From Motiliproteus sp036961355 (GTDB lineage Bacteria > Pseudomonadota > Gammaproteobacteria > Pseudomonadales > Balneatricaceae): 64,000 nucleotides of DNA. Location of the stretch: the NCBI GenBank assembly GCA_036961355.1, contig JBALVL010000008.1, forward strand, positions 62,001 through 126,000, written 5' to 3'. Both the position numbers and the translations under genes were made by a program. The notes beneath the pieces are model-generated. The model saw nothing but the letters and a program-made list of their open reading frames with translations, ran no database searches and had not been told where the DNA came from. Every line of letters begins with the position of its first letter. Position 1 is the first letter of the stretch. Shown in pieces: positions 42,590-51,363 of the stretch.

Positions 42590-43390
42590 ATGACTCTTTT
42601 TCTGCCTAGTCTTCTCAGCGCAATTTTGTACGTGATTGCCGGAACCGTTCAGGCTATCAGTCTCAAAGCGGGTAAACCTAATCGGCGCTCGCTGGTGATG
42701 ATGCTTGGCTCGGGTGCGGTGGTCGTGCATATGTTGGCGGTCTATCTGATTTTGCATCCGGGCAACGGTATTCAATTGGGGTTTTTCCCGGTGTCATCGT
42801 TGATCGCCTGGTTAGTGGCTGCTTTGGTATTGCTGAGTTGCTTACGCAAGCCTCTTGAAAGCTTACTTGTTGGTGTTTTTCCGATTGCCGCGGTTAGCGT
42901 CCTGATGGCTGCGCTGTTACCTGAAACCCGTTTGGCACAGCAATACAGCGGCGGAGAGATTGCGCATATTCTCAGCTCCATACTTGCCTACAGTATTCTT
43001 ACTATTGCCGCGCTGCAGGCGCTGGTATTAGCGCGGCAGGACTATGAGCTTAAGCACCATTACCTTCGAGGCTTGGTTCGCGCGTTGCCTCCGCTGCAGT
43101 TAATGGAGCAGTTGTTATTCGAGATGGTGTGGCTGGGTGTGTTGCTGCTGAGCCTGTCGCTGCTGAGTGGTCTGGTCTTTTTAGATGATATTTTCGCGCA
43201 GCATCTGGTTCATAAAACGGTTCTGTCCTTTATTGCGCTGGGTGTGTACGCCACGCTGTTATGGGGGCGTTATCAGCTGGGTTGGCGCGGCCTAACGGCG
43301 ATTCGCTGGGTACTGGGTGGATTTATTTTTCTGATGATGGCGTATTTTGGCAGTAAGTTCGCCCTTGAACTCTATCTGCCGGCATCTTAA
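42590..43390 (+). CDS. ypjD: YpjD/HemX-like inner membrane protein (CcsA-type cytochrome c assembly fold)
   Basis: About 266 residues with eight predicted membrane segments. Segments such as FPVSSLIAWLVAALVLL and AHILSSILAYSILTIAALQAL carry the conserved His pattern of the CcsA/YpjD family. FEMVWLGVLLLSLSLLSGL and HKTVLSFIALGVYATLLWGR follow. The exact role of YpjD is unsettled; a haem-handling or membrane-stress role has been suggested for relatives. ATG 42590 is preferred over GTG 42575. It is divergent from ffh, a common arrangement (ypjD next to ffh and corB). Confidence 0.85.
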   Translation: MTLFLPSLLSAILYVIAGTVQAISLKAGKPNRRSLVMMLGSGAVVVHMLAVYLILHPGNGIQLGFFPVSSLIAWLVAALVLLSCLRKPLESLLVGVFPIAAVSVLMAALLPETRLAQQYSGGEIAHILSSILAYSILTIAALQALVLARQDYELKHHYLRGLVRALPPLQLMEQLLFEMVWLGVLLLSLSLLSGLVFLDDIFAQHLVHKTVLSFIALGVYATLLWGRYQLGWRGLTAIRWVLGGFIFLMMAYFGSKFALELYLPAS

Positions 43391-43480
43391 TTCGACGCGA
43401 AGATAAGCTGCTTGGCTTGACAGCTATGGTGGGAAATCCCACAATCAGCGGCCCTACCGTAACCACAGGTCAACCTCGTC

Positions 43481-44749
43481 TTGGACGACGCATCAATTAG
43501 CCTCCTTGGAGGCATTCTTTTTGTTCTAATTCTTCTGTCAGCATTCTTCTCCGGTTCTGAAACCGGAATGATGTCTTTGAACCGGTACCGGTTGCGGCAC
43601 CTGGTCAAGAAAAAACACCGTGGTGCGATGCGTGCCAACAAGTTGCTCGAACGGCCTGACCGCTTGATCGGAGTGATCCTGATCGGCAATAATCTGGTCA
43701 ATATCAGTGCCGCATCGCTGGCGACGATTTTGGCTGTACGCCTGTGGGGTGATGCCGGTATTGCTATCGCCACCTTTGGCTTAACGCTGGTTATTCTTAT
43801 CTTTTCTGAAGTAACCCCCAAAACGTTGGCGGCTCTGCACCCTGAGCGAATCGCCTTTCCTGCGGCGCTGATACTACGGCCGCTGTTAACGTTGCTATAC
43901 CCTGCGGTGTGGCTGGTAAACGGCATCACCAATGGCTTGTTGAAGCTGCTGGGCGTTAACGTTGATGATTCCAGTAGTCATCATCTGAGTACCGAGGAAC
44001 TTCGTACCATTGTTAACGAGGCGGGAGCGCTGTTGCCGCAGCGCAACCAGTCGATGTTGCTGGGTATCCTGGAGCTTGAAGAGGTGCGGGTTCAGGATGT
44101 GATGATCCCGCGTAACGAGGTGATCGGTATCGATCTGGATGCCGACGATGACAAGATTTTGTCGGTGATTATCGATTGTGATCACTCGCGGCTGCCCGTC
44201 TATAAAGGTGATATCAATCAGGTGGTCGGTATGCTCCACCTGCGCAACATGGCAAAGATGTTTAACGAGTCCGGTTTTAGTAAGGCCGCCTTACTGCAGG
44301 TGGTTCGCGAGCCTTATTTTATTCCCGAAAGCACTCAGCTACAGACTCAGTTGTTTAACTTCCAGAAGGAGGGGCGGCGTATCGGTCTGGTGGTGGATGA
44401 ATACGGTGACATCCAGGGGATCTGCACGCTTGAAGATATTTTAGAGGAGATCGTTGGTGAGTTGACCGACGACCGCCGTCCGGAAAACCAAGACATTCAC
44501 CCGCAAGATGATGGTTCCTACTTTATCGATGGTTCGGCCACCATTCGCGATATCAATAAAGCGATGGAGTGGCAGTTGCCGGTCGATGGCCCTAAGACAC
44601 TGAACGGGCTGATCACCGAACAGTTGGAGTTTATCCCCGGTACCAATATCTGCCTGACAATCGGGCTGCATCGTATTGAGACTATTCAGATGCAAGATAA
44701 CTTGATCAAGATGGCTCGCGTTTCGGCCCCGATGGAAGAAACCGATTAG
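43481..44749 (+). CDS. CorC/HlyC-family transporter (CNNM-type: DUF21 membrane domain, CBS pair, CorC_HlyC domain)
   Basis: A 422-residue protein from a TTG start at 43481. The DUF21 domain (residues about 1-190) shows SAFFSGSETGMMSLNRYRLR and IGNNLVNISAASLATILA. Two CBS domains follow (VQDVMIPRNEVIGID, RRIGLVVDEYGDIQGICTLEDILEEIVGE), then the C-terminal CorC_HlyC domain. It corresponds to YfjD/CorB, probably a magnesium exporter or regulator. It often follows ypjD, as here. Confidence 0.87.
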   Translation: MDDASISLLGGILFVLILLSAFFSGSETGMMSLNRYRLRHLVKKKHRGAMRANKLLERPDRLIGVILIGNNLVNISAASLATILAVRLWGDAGIAIATFGLTLVILIFSEVTPKTLAALHPERIAFPAALILRPLLTLLYPAVWLVNGITNGLLKLLGVNVDDSSSHHLSTEELRTIVNEAGALLPQRNQSMLLGILELEEVRVQDVMIPRNEVIGIDLDADDDKILSVIIDCDHSRLPVYKGDINQVVGMLHLRNMAKMFNESGFSKAALLQVVREPYFIPESTQLQTQLFNFQKEGRRIGLVVDEYGDIQGICTLEDILEEIVGELTDDRRPENQDIHPQDDGSYFIDGSATIRDINKAMEWQLPVDGPKTLNGLITEQLEFIPGTNICLTIGLHRIETIQMQDNLIKMARVSAPMEETD

Positions 44750-44809
44750 TCGCGTCGCCATTTAGCGGCTTAGTGCGGTCATTATCATCCGGCCAAGCTG
44801 GAGCGAGGA

Positions 44810-44847
44810 CCAACAAAAACGGAGCCTGAAGGCTCCGTTTTTGTTGG
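44810..44847. terminator. Very long perfect-stem bidirectional terminator
   Basis: A 17-bp perfect stem (44810-44826 with 44831-44847) closes on TGAA. The stem includes the A and T tracts around a GGAGCC core. It lies between the convergent CorC-family gene and the DUF1289 gene and can terminate both. Confidence 0.87.
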
Positions 44848-44875
44848 TGACGGGTTCTTTTGAGGTGTTTGTCTT

Positions 44876-45055
44876 TCAACTGCCGCCGCTTTGCTGGCGC
44901 TGTTGTACCTGATCCAACACTTGCTGTTTTTGTTGATCGTCCATCATTTGCCAGCCTGCGATCTCGTCGACGGTGCGGTGGCACGCGATACATGTGCGTT
45001 GTTTGTCGAGTTGGCAGATGCCGATGCAGGGCGAGTTGATAGCAGAGTCGGGCAT
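44876..45055 (-). CDS. DUF1289 family small Cys-rich protein
   Basis: A 59-residue protein. It starts MPDSAINSPCIGICQLD, followed by RTCIACHRTVDEIAGW and a Gln-rich helical tail. The PCIxIC...CxxCxRTxxEIxxW pattern is the DUF1289 signature, with four cysteines that probably bind a metal. ATG 45055 is preceded by AAAGAGAAAC. The family is widespread in proteobacteria without a known function. It faces the CorC-family gene across the terminator. Confidence 0.88.
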   Translation of the reverse strand: MPDSAINSPCIGICQLDKQRTCIACHRTVDEIAGWQMMDDQQKQQVLDQVQQRQQSGGS

Positions 45056-45158
45056 AGTTTCTCTTTAGTAGTGATCGATGGTAGAGATCAATTTGTCGGT
45101 TAAGTGACGCAGGTGGACTAGCCTGTAGTCGTTCGGCGACATGCTCTAGTGGAAATCG

Positions 45159-45683
45159 TTACGCGATCTGTACCAGGGTTTCTCGGTAGCGGCGCATGTT
45201 GTCGATATAGTGCTCGGCGCTGTGGCGCAGGCCTGCGATCTCATCATCGCTGAGGCTGCGTTTGATCTTGCCGGGGCTGCCAACCACCAGAGAACCGTCC
45301 GGGACGATCATCCCTTCTGGAATCAACGTGTTGGCTCCGATCAAGCAGTTACTGCCGATTTTGGCACCGTTAAGCACCACTGCGTTGATGCCGATCAGTG
45401 AGTTCTGGCCCACGCTGCAGCCATGCAGCATCACTTTATGGCCAACAGTTACGTTGTCAGCCAGGGTCAGCGGAAAGCCTATATCGGTATGCAGCACCGA
45501 GCCATCCTGAATATTCGTGCCGTTGCCGATATCGATCAGTTCATTGTCGCCGCGAATCACTGCATTGAACCAGATGCTGGCCTTGTCGCCGATTCTGACT
45601 GAGCCGACCACGGTGGCGTTGTTGGCGACGAAATAACATTGGGAGACGAACTCTACCCGGCGGTTATCGACATGGAAAATCAT
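45159..45683 (-). CDS. Gamma-class carbonic anhydrase family protein (YrdA-like)
   Basis: A 174-residue left-handed beta-helix protein with hexapeptide repeats (VVGSVRIGDKASIWFNAVIR). The metal-site histidines of the gamma-CA family are present: His65 in VLHTD, and His82 and His87 in VGHKVMLHG. A C-terminal helix closes it. It may hydrate CO2 or serve as an acyltransferase-like relative (YrdA/PaaY); activity is not proven for YrdA proteins. Confidence 0.87.
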   Translation of the reverse strand: MIFHVDNRRVEFVSQCYFVANNATVVGSVRIGDKASIWFNAVIRGDNELIDIGNGTNIQDGSVLHTDIGFPLTLADNVTVGHKVMLHGCSVGQNSLIGINAVVLNGAKIGSNCLIGANTLIPEGMIVPDGSLVVGSPGKIKRSLSDDEIAGLRHSAEHYIDNMRRYRETLVQIA

Positions 45684-45752
45684 GATGTTATTTCCTTATG
45701 GGTTCCGTAGCAGGAGCGGTTTGGGTTCGGTGCGATAGTCATCAACGACGTC

Positions 45753-46418
45753 TCAGGTGATTTCGGGTCTGGACTGCAGCGGTAAGTTTGCGTTTAATCC
45801 CTGGTTGAGCATCTCAACCAGTATGAAGGCTGTCAGTCCCCAGATCACATAACCCTGGTAATCATAACGCGGCATATGGATGGTGCCTTTTTCATAAACG
45901 AGGCGTTCTTGCTGCATCTGTCTGTGATCGAGCAGGAAATGTAGCGGCACTCGAAACAGGCTCTCCAGCTCGTCTGGATTAGGGGTTAGCTGCGCATCGG
46001 CTGGAATTATCCCTAAAAAAGGGCGCACCCGATAGCCGTGTTTAGAGATCACTTCACATAGCGGGCCGATGATGTCGACCTCATCAGGGTGAAGGTCGAT
46101 CTCCTCGTGCGATTCGCGTAGCGCGGTTGCCATGATAGAAACGTCTTCGGGATCGCGTTTGCCGCCGGGGAATGCCACTTCACCGGCATGGCTGGACAGC
46201 CTGCTGCCGCGACGAGTGAGGATGATTTCCGGGTTATGGGTGTCGTCGGTCAGTGCGACTAATACGCCCGCTTCGGGTAGCGGTTGCCTAACTTTTCGGA
46301 TGGTTTGGTGGCGAACATGCTGCTGCAGTTGCAGTAGTAAGCTGTTATCGGATTGCGTAGGGGGTGGCGTGTTCACCTTCACAGACGTCTGACTCTTGAT
46401 TCTTGTGTTAATTGTCAT
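45753..46418 (-). CDS. CoA pyrophosphatase, Nudix family (YeaB/NudL-like)
   Basis: A 221-residue hydrolase. The Nudix box reads GGKRDPEDVSIMATALRES then HEEIDL, preceded by LSSHAGEVAFPGG, the CoA-pyrophosphatase variant (UPF0035 signature). The N-terminal 40 residues are Thr/Pro/Gln-rich. It cleaves CoA and derivatives to 3',5'-ADP and phosphopantetheine. It is divergent from the second Nudix gene at 46595. Confidence 0.87.
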   Translation of the reverse strand: MTINTRIKSQTSVKVNTPPPTQSDNSLLLQLQQHVRHQTIRKVRQPLPEAGVLVALTDDTHNPEIILTRRGSRLSSHAGEVAFPGGKRDPEDVSIMATALRESHEEIDLHPDEVDIIGPLCEVISKHGYRVRPFLGIIPADAQLTPNPDELESLFRVPLHFLLDHRQMQQERLVYEKGTIHMPRYDYQGYVIWGLTAFILVEMLNQGLNANLPLQSRPEIT

Positions 46419-46594
46419 CCATCATAGCCCGAGCAGGCCCTAAGGTAGAGCACTAAATTAGTGGCAGATCTCGTTGCTGCCAAAAGTGCAATGCTGTGGT
46501 GGTCTGTAGTAATGTCCGAGTTATACAGTTTGAACATAATTATGCCGGCAGTTTGTTGCGATACGCTCGATACCGGTAATCAAAGGCAAAGCTC

Positions 46595-47164
46595 ATGAAT
46601 TATTGCAGTCAGTGCGGATCGGCGGTTGATCAGCAAATTCCCGAAGGTGATAACCGACCGCGCTTTGTTTGTAACCAATGCGATACCATCCACTATCAAA
46701 ACCCGCGAATCATCGCGGGCTGCCTGCCAATCTATGGCGATAAGGTGCTGTTGTGTAAGCGGGCGATTGAGCCGGGTTATGGGTTGTGGACGCTACCCGC
46801 CGGTTTTATGGAGAACGGTGAGACAACGCGCGAAGGTGCGATGCGCGAAACGCGCGAAGAGGCCTGCGCCGAAGTAGAGCTTGAGGGGCTTTATACCATC
46901 ACCAGTATCACGCCGATCAACCAGGTACAGATGTTCTATCTGGCAACGATGCCGCGCCCCGATTTTGCTGCCGGCGATGAGACCCTTGATACACGTCTGT
47001 TCAGTGAAGATGAGATCCCCTGGGAACAAATCGCGTTTCGTACCGTGATCAACGCCCTGAAATTCTATTTCGAGGATCGTAAGAGCGGTAACTTCCCGTT
47101 ACGACATATCGATTTTGTCGGCGAAGCGGGTCGGGTAATACCGGCGCCGCAGGCTTGCGATTGA
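46595..47164 (+). CDS. Nudix hydrolase with N-terminal zinc ribbon
   Basis: A 189-residue protein. The N-terminal zinc ribbon is CSQCGSAV with FVCNQCDTIHYQNPR, followed by a Nudix domain with PAGFMENGETTREGAMRET then REEA. The architecture is that of Nudix_N_2 proteins, distant relatives of NudC that hydrolyse nucleotide sugars or dinucleotides; the substrate is unknown. ATG 46595 follows AAAGGCAAAGC. Confidence 0.86.
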   Translation: MNYCSQCGSAVDQQIPEGDNRPRFVCNQCDTIHYQNPRIIAGCLPIYGDKVLLCKRAIEPGYGLWTLPAGFMENGETTREGAMRETREEACAEVELEGLYTITSITPINQVQMFYLATMPRPDFAAGDETLDTRLFSEDEIPWEQIAFRTVINALKFYFEDRKSGNFPLRHIDFVGEAGRVIPAPQACD

Positions 47165-47203
47165 TAAGCCGCTTCTTTGCGCCCCTCTCTATTCGAGATG
47201 GGC

Positions 47204-47599
47204 TCAGTACGCCTCTTTCATATAGTCGATGCCAGGCCGTAGGGCATCGCGCCAGGCCTGTTCCAACTCCGTGTTAAACGCGTGATCGTAGTTTCGTACG
47301 GTTGATAGCAGGCTATCCAGCCAAAAGTCATACAATTGAGGGGGGATGCCGAAGCCAGCTCGGCTATGTGCCTTGGCTATCGCATTTAGGTCGTGTCGTT
47401 CTTGTTGTTGGGGGTTACCGAGCATCAGATCCAGCGATGCTCTAAGCATTACCGTTTGGTGGTCGATATCGGTACGCTCGAAGTGAGCGGCGATCTCGGG
47501 GGCTGACTCGATAAAACTTAGATAGAAATCATGCAGAAAATCAAATTCACCAATACAACGTTGATAGCTTTGCCAAGCCTGATCAATAGGGTTACTCAT
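47204..47599 (-). CDS. Single-domain globin-like protein
   Basis: A 131-residue all-helical protein with globin landmarks: Tyr26 (B10 position, HDFYLSFIE), Phe40 (CD1, IAAHFERTD) and His78 (proximal F8, IAKAHSRAGFGIPPQLYDFW). The length and the GIPPQLYDFW segment fit bacterial single-domain globins. It may bind O2 or NO; a link to the DNR-like regulator at 9497 is speculation only. The gene converges on the Nudix gene. Confidence 0.8.
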   Translation of the reverse strand: MSNPIDQAWQSYQRCIGEFDFLHDFYLSFIESAPEIAAHFERTDIDHQTVMLRASLDLMLGNPQQQERHDLNAIAKAHSRAGFGIPPQLYDFWLDSLLSTVRNYDHAFNTELEQAWRDALRPGIDYMKEAY

Positions 47600-47954
47600 A
47601 CTGCGATTCTCCAGCTTTGTGTGACTGACGACTAGGAAGGTTTAGGTCAGAGTTAGCAACCTGGCAAACAGTAATTTCTAATATAGCCACTGCTTAGTTT
47701 GTCGCTTTGTTTGGGCTAGTCGCTAGCCGACGGGGCCTGTTAGTCATGGCTATACGGGTTAAGTTGAGGTTTTAAAACGAACACTTTTTCAGGGAGAGGG
47801 GAAGGTGAGGGGGAGGCATGGCCTCGGTAGAACGAGCGGATCAGTGAGGTTGATATTTTTTCATCTAGGGTGCTGTACTTACAGCGGGTAGGAGCAGGGG
47901 GAGAGCGACGACCGGGGTGCCCGGTCGTCGATTGAGATGATCAGCGTTGTTCGG
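47600..47954 (-). other. Intergenic region between globin and proV with a strong hairpin
   Basis: 355 bases without a gene. An 11-bp perfect hairpin at 47906-47930 (CGACGACCGGG stem, 3-base loop) lies 25-49 bases past the proV stop. It has no T tract on the minus strand, so it is more likely a 3'-end-protecting structure or Rho-assisted stop than a classical terminator. Confidence 0.55.
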
Positions 47955-49202
47955 TTAGGCCGCTGCGTTGTTGCTGTTATCACCCAAGACTTGGGCTAGG
48001 CTGGCGCGCGATAGTTCGCCTTGCAGGTCACCATCAGCATCGACCACCGGTAGCGGATAGTCGGTGTCGAGTGTTTCCGGAATCACTGATTCGAGCAGTG
48101 CGTCGGGGGATATTGAATCGATATCTTCGAGTATTTCGGCGTCCATTTGTTGGCCTCCATCCTCTTCGGCCGCCGCCTCCAATGCCTCCTGGCTAACCAC
48201 GCCTTGGTAACCGTCATCGTTGATATAGTAGCCGTAATCGCTCGGCATTTTTCTCATCTGTATCAGGGCTTCACCGATGGTGTCGGCGGTGATCCGGCAT
48301 ACCGGCGGTTTCATCACCGTCTCGACCGTGAGTGCCCGTGCGCGGTTGACGTCTTTGACGAACGCCTCGACATAGTCATCGGCCGGGTTGAGCAGAATGC
48401 CGACGGGGGTGTCTTCCTGGATCAGTTCGCCGTCTTTGAGGATAGCGATGCGGTCGCCCAGCCGTAGCGCCTCGTCAAGATCGTGGGTGATAAAGATGAT
48501 GGTCTTGTGCAGTGTCTCCTGCAGGTCAATTAACTGATCCTGCATCTCGCTGCGAATCAGCGGATCGAGTGCTGAGAAGGCTTCGTCCATTAGCAAGATT
48601 TCGGCGTCGGTGCACAGAGCTCGTGCCAGTCCGACGCGTTGCTGTTGACCGCCCGATAGCTGCGAAGGGAACTGCTGTCCGTAACCGCCAAGGCCGACAG
48701 TATCCAGCCACTCTTGGGCCTTCTTAAGTCGGGTTGTTTTGTCGACACCTTGTACGGTTAAGCCATAGCTAACGTTCTCTATCACAGTCCGGTGCGGCAT
48801 CAAACCGAAGCGCTGGAATACCATCGACATTTTATGACGACGAAATTGCTCCAGCTGTTTGGGCGCCAGTTGCATGATATCGGTGCCTTCGACAATGATC
48901 TGGCCTTCGGTAGGGTCGATCAGTCGATTGAAGTGGCGGATCAGGGTGGATTTGCCGGAGCCGGATAGCCCCATGATGACGTAGATCTCGCCTTTTTTGA
49001 TGTCCATATCGATCGCTTTGAGGCCGAGTGTATGGCCGGTGTCCGCCAGTAACTGGTCCTTCGATTTACCGGCGTGTACTTGCGGCATTATCGACTCGGG
49101 TTTGTCGCCGAATAGCTTGTATAGGCCTTTGATCTGGATCAGCGGCTGTTCGTTGCTGGCGTTGGTGTCGACGCTGGCATTGACGTTGAATGAATCAGGC
49201 AT
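47955..49202 (-). CDS. proV: Glycine betaine/proline ABC transporter, ATP-binding subunit
   Basis: About 415 residues from ATG 49202, which has AAGGA upstream; ATG 49208 is two codons earlier. Walker A is IMGLSGSGKSTLIRHFNRL, the signature PSQLSGGQQQRVGLARAL, and Walker B ILLMDEAFSALDPL. The C-terminal part carries a CBS pair (VMKPPVCRITADTIGEAL to the end), which senses ionic strength in OpuA-type transporters. The start overlaps the end of proW by 8 bases. Confidence 0.93.
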   Translation of the reverse strand: MPDSFNVNASVDTNASNEQPLIQIKGLYKLFGDKPESIMPQVHAGKSKDQLLADTGHTLGLKAIDMDIKKGEIYVIMGLSGSGKSTLIRHFNRLIDPTEGQIIVEGTDIMQLAPKQLEQFRRHKMSMVFQRFGLMPHRTVIENVSYGLTVQGVDKTTRLKKAQEWLDTVGLGGYGQQFPSQLSGGQQQRVGLARALCTDAEILLMDEAFSALDPLIRSEMQDQLIDLQETLHKTIIFITHDLDEALRLGDRIAILKDGELIQEDTPVGILLNPADDYVEAFVKDVNRARALTVETVMKPPVCRITADTIGEALIQMRKMPSDYGYYINDDGYQGVVSQEALEAAAEEDGGQQMDAEILEDIDSISPDALLESVIPETLDTDYPLPVVDADGDLQGELSRASLAQVLGDNSNNAAA

Positions 49203-50094
49203 CGTCATTTCCTTGCATATGGGACTGGGTGCGCTTGGCGTATGCCTGCGAGACCCGATCGAAGATGATTGCCAGCGCGACGATCGCAAGGCCATTGAAC
49301 AGCCCCAGCGTGAAATACTGGTTGGTGATAGATTTGAGTACCGGTTGGCCGAGGCCCTTCACGCCGATCATTGAAGCGATAACCACCATTGCCAGCGCCA
49401 TCATGATGGTCTGGTTGATGCCAGCCATGATAGTGGGGGAGGCGAGGGGTAGTTGTACCCCGAATAGACGTTGCATCGGGCTTGCGCCATACGCGGTTGC
49501 CGCTTCGAGTACCTCTTTGTCGACCAGACGGATGCCAAGATTGGTTAGGCGGATGACCGGCGGGATAGCGTAGATGACAACCGCAATGACTCCCGGAATT
49601 TTACCAATTCCCAGCAGCATTACGACGGGAATCAGATAGACGAACGCGGGCATCGTTTGCATGATGTCGAGCATCGGTGTGACGATGGCTCGAACCCGGT
49701 CCGAACGCGCCATCATAACCCCAATCGGGATGCCGAGGGCGATCGATAACAGTGTGCAGACGGTGATGATACTCAGCGTCCGCATGGTGTTTTCCCACAT
49801 ACCGAAGTAGCCGATCGCGAGAAAAGCGAGAATAACGCTCAGAGACAGTTTCCATGAACGGCTGGCGATGTAGACCAAGCCGGTGATAGCGATGATTACC
49901 AGCCACCAAGGTGATGTCAGCAGCAGCTTTTCGAACCAGATCAAAAAGGTCAGTAGCGGGTCGAAAAAAGATTCAATAGTGTCGCCGTAGCTGCGTGAAA
50001 ATTCACGAAAGCCACCATCGAGCGATTTCTTGATCGCCAATAGATCGACACGATCCATCTGCGGGAATTTATCTAGCCATGAACTATCGGCCAT
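49195..50094 (-). CDS. proW: Glycine betaine/proline ABC transporter, permease subunit
   Basis: A 299-residue permease with about six to seven membrane segments and the EAA-type loop EAATAYGASPMQRLFGVQLPLA. IPIGVMMARSDRVRAIV and the segment MPAFVYLIPVVMLLGIGKIPG are typical of ProW. GGAG lies 6 bases upstream of ATG 50094. It is the middle gene of the minus-strand order proX-proW-proV. Confidence 0.93.
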   Translation of the reverse strand: MADSSWLDKFPQMDRVDLLAIKKSLDGGFREFSRSYGDTIESFFDPLLTFLIWFEKLLLTSPWWLVIIAITGLVYIASRSWKLSLSVILAFLAIGYFGMWENTMRTLSIITVCTLLSIALGIPIGVMMARSDRVRAIVTPMLDIMQTMPAFVYLIPVVMLLGIGKIPGVIAVVIYAIPPVIRLTNLGIRLVDKEVLEAATAYGASPMQRLFGVQLPLASPTIMAGINQTIMMALAMVVIASMIGVKGLGQPVLKSITNQYFTLGLFNGLAIVALAIIFDRVSQAYAKRTQSHMQGNDDA

Positions 50095-50157
50095 ATCGGG
50101 CTCCGGAGCTTATTGCAGGAGTGATCAGGTGGTGCGCAGGCCTGATCGGTAAAACGG

Positions 50158-50192
50158 TTTCGCCCCGGCTCGCAAAGCGTGCCGGGGCGAAA
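50158..50192 (-). promoter_or_regulatory. Stem-loop between proX and proW
   Basis: TTTCGCCCCGGC (50158-50169) pairs perfectly with 50181-50192 across an 11-base loop. It lies 26-60 bases past the proX stop and lacks a T tract. It probably stabilises the proX message or lowers downstream expression, giving more binding protein than membrane subunits. Confidence 0.65.
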
Positions 50193-50217
50193 GCTACAGC
50201 GGGTTCGACGGGGTCGA

Positions 50218-51216
50218 TTACATGCTGCTTAGTGCTTTCTTTACCTTACCGACAACGTCGGCCGACACCCAAGGTGTCCAAGTGCTTTCGTAGTTAGTCA
50301 GGAAGTGTTCCATCGCGATGTCGCCATCGGCTTGGTTCTCTTCCATCCATGCCAGCAGTGTATTCATCTCGGCATTCTTAAACGACCGCTTACCTAGGTA
50401 GTCGTAAGCCTGGGGTGCCCGGCTGGCAAACTCGCCGGTGGTGACGGTATCGACCGGTGAGGGTGGGTACATGGTCGGCTTGGGGTTCTCACAACCCTCT
50501 TGGGTGATACAGTCGAGAAAGTGCTGCTTGTCGATGCCGGAACCGAAATCGACTTTGACCATTTCGTACTTTCCTAATACCGCAGTTGGTGCCCAGTAGT
50601 AGCCCAGCCACGCCTTTTCGCGCTCGTATGCGCGGGCGATTGAACCTGACAGGCCAGCACTGGAACCTGGATCGAGCAGCTCAAATCCGGCGTCTTCCAT
50701 CTTCAGTGCAGTAAACAGGTTGGCAGACGAGATCTGGCAGTTCCAGCCAGCCGGGCAGCCCATCAGCGCGGAACGATCGGGGTCTTCGGGATGTTCGAAC
50801 AGTTTGGCCTTGGCCCGAATGCCATCGATGGTGGCCATGCTAGGATCGGCATCGACCATATATTTAGGCACCCAGAAACCTTCTTCACCGCCATCTGACA
50901 GGGACTGACCGGCAACGCTGAGCTTGTTATCGGCGACCCCTTTCTCGATCACCTCACGGGCCGAGTTGCTCCACAACTCTGGGGCGATGTCAGGCTCGCC
51001 TTTTTCGATCATCGAGGTAAGGGTCGGCATGGTGTCACCAGGGACCAATTCGGCATCGCAGCCGTATCCATGTTCCAGGATAAACCGGTCGATGTTGGCG
51101 ATCAGGCTGGCTGAGCTCCAGTTCATGTCGGCGATGGAGACCTTGCCGCAATCGGCGGCTTGGGCAGAGGTGGTCAGAGCGAGTGCCAGCGGTATCGCGG
51201 CGATGAGCGCTTTCAT
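50218..51216 (-). CDS. proX: Glycine betaine ABC transporter, periplasmic substrate-binding protein
   Basis: A 332-residue protein from ATG 51216 (AAAGGAA upstream). The signal peptide is MKALIAAIPLALALTTSAQA. The OpuAC-type fold follows with VSIADMNWSSASLIANIDR, a Trp-rich ligand region (AWLGYYWAPTAVLGKY) and four Cys that may form disulfides. It captures betaine or related osmolytes and hands them to ProWV. It is first in the operon, with a divergent CosR/EctR1-like repressor gene 147 bases away. Confidence 0.92.
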   Translation of the reverse strand: MKALIAAIPLALALTTSAQAADCGKVSIADMNWSSASLIANIDRFILEHGYGCDAELVPGDTMPTLTSMIEKGEPDIAPELWSNSAREVIEKGVADNKLSVAGQSLSDGGEEGFWVPKYMVDADPSMATIDGIRAKAKLFEHPEDPDRSALMGCPAGWNCQISSANLFTALKMEDAGFELLDPGSSAGLSGSIARAYEREKAWLGYYWAPTAVLGKYEMVKVDFGSGIDKQHFLDCITQEGCENPKPTMYPPSPVDTVTTGEFASRAPQAYDYLGKRSFKNAEMNTLLAWMEENQADGDIAMEHFLTNYESTWTPWVSADVVGKVKKALSSM

Positions 51217-51247
51217 TAATAATTCCTTTGTCTGTTTATTGTTCGAC

Positions 51248-51286
51248 AGTTGTAAGTCCATTGTTGCACATCAAGTCATTACAACT
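51248..51286. promoter_or_regulatory. Candidate operator in the proX / MarR-family divergent promoter
   Basis: A perfect 8-bp inverted repeat (AGTTGTAA at 51248-51255, TTACAACT at 51279-51286) is spaced three helical turns apart. Between the arms is an imperfect palindrome TTGTTGCACATCAA (51261-51274, 10 of 14 symmetric). Both lie just upstream of proX and could bind the adjacent MarR-type protein. A -10-like TATACT for the regulator gene is at 51328-51333. Confidence 0.5.
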
Positions 51287-51363
51287 CAAACCAATATGCG
51301 GCTGTTCGATTTTATTAATGGCTAGGCTATACTCGCCGTTTTCGTTCTGAGTGGCTGGCAAAT

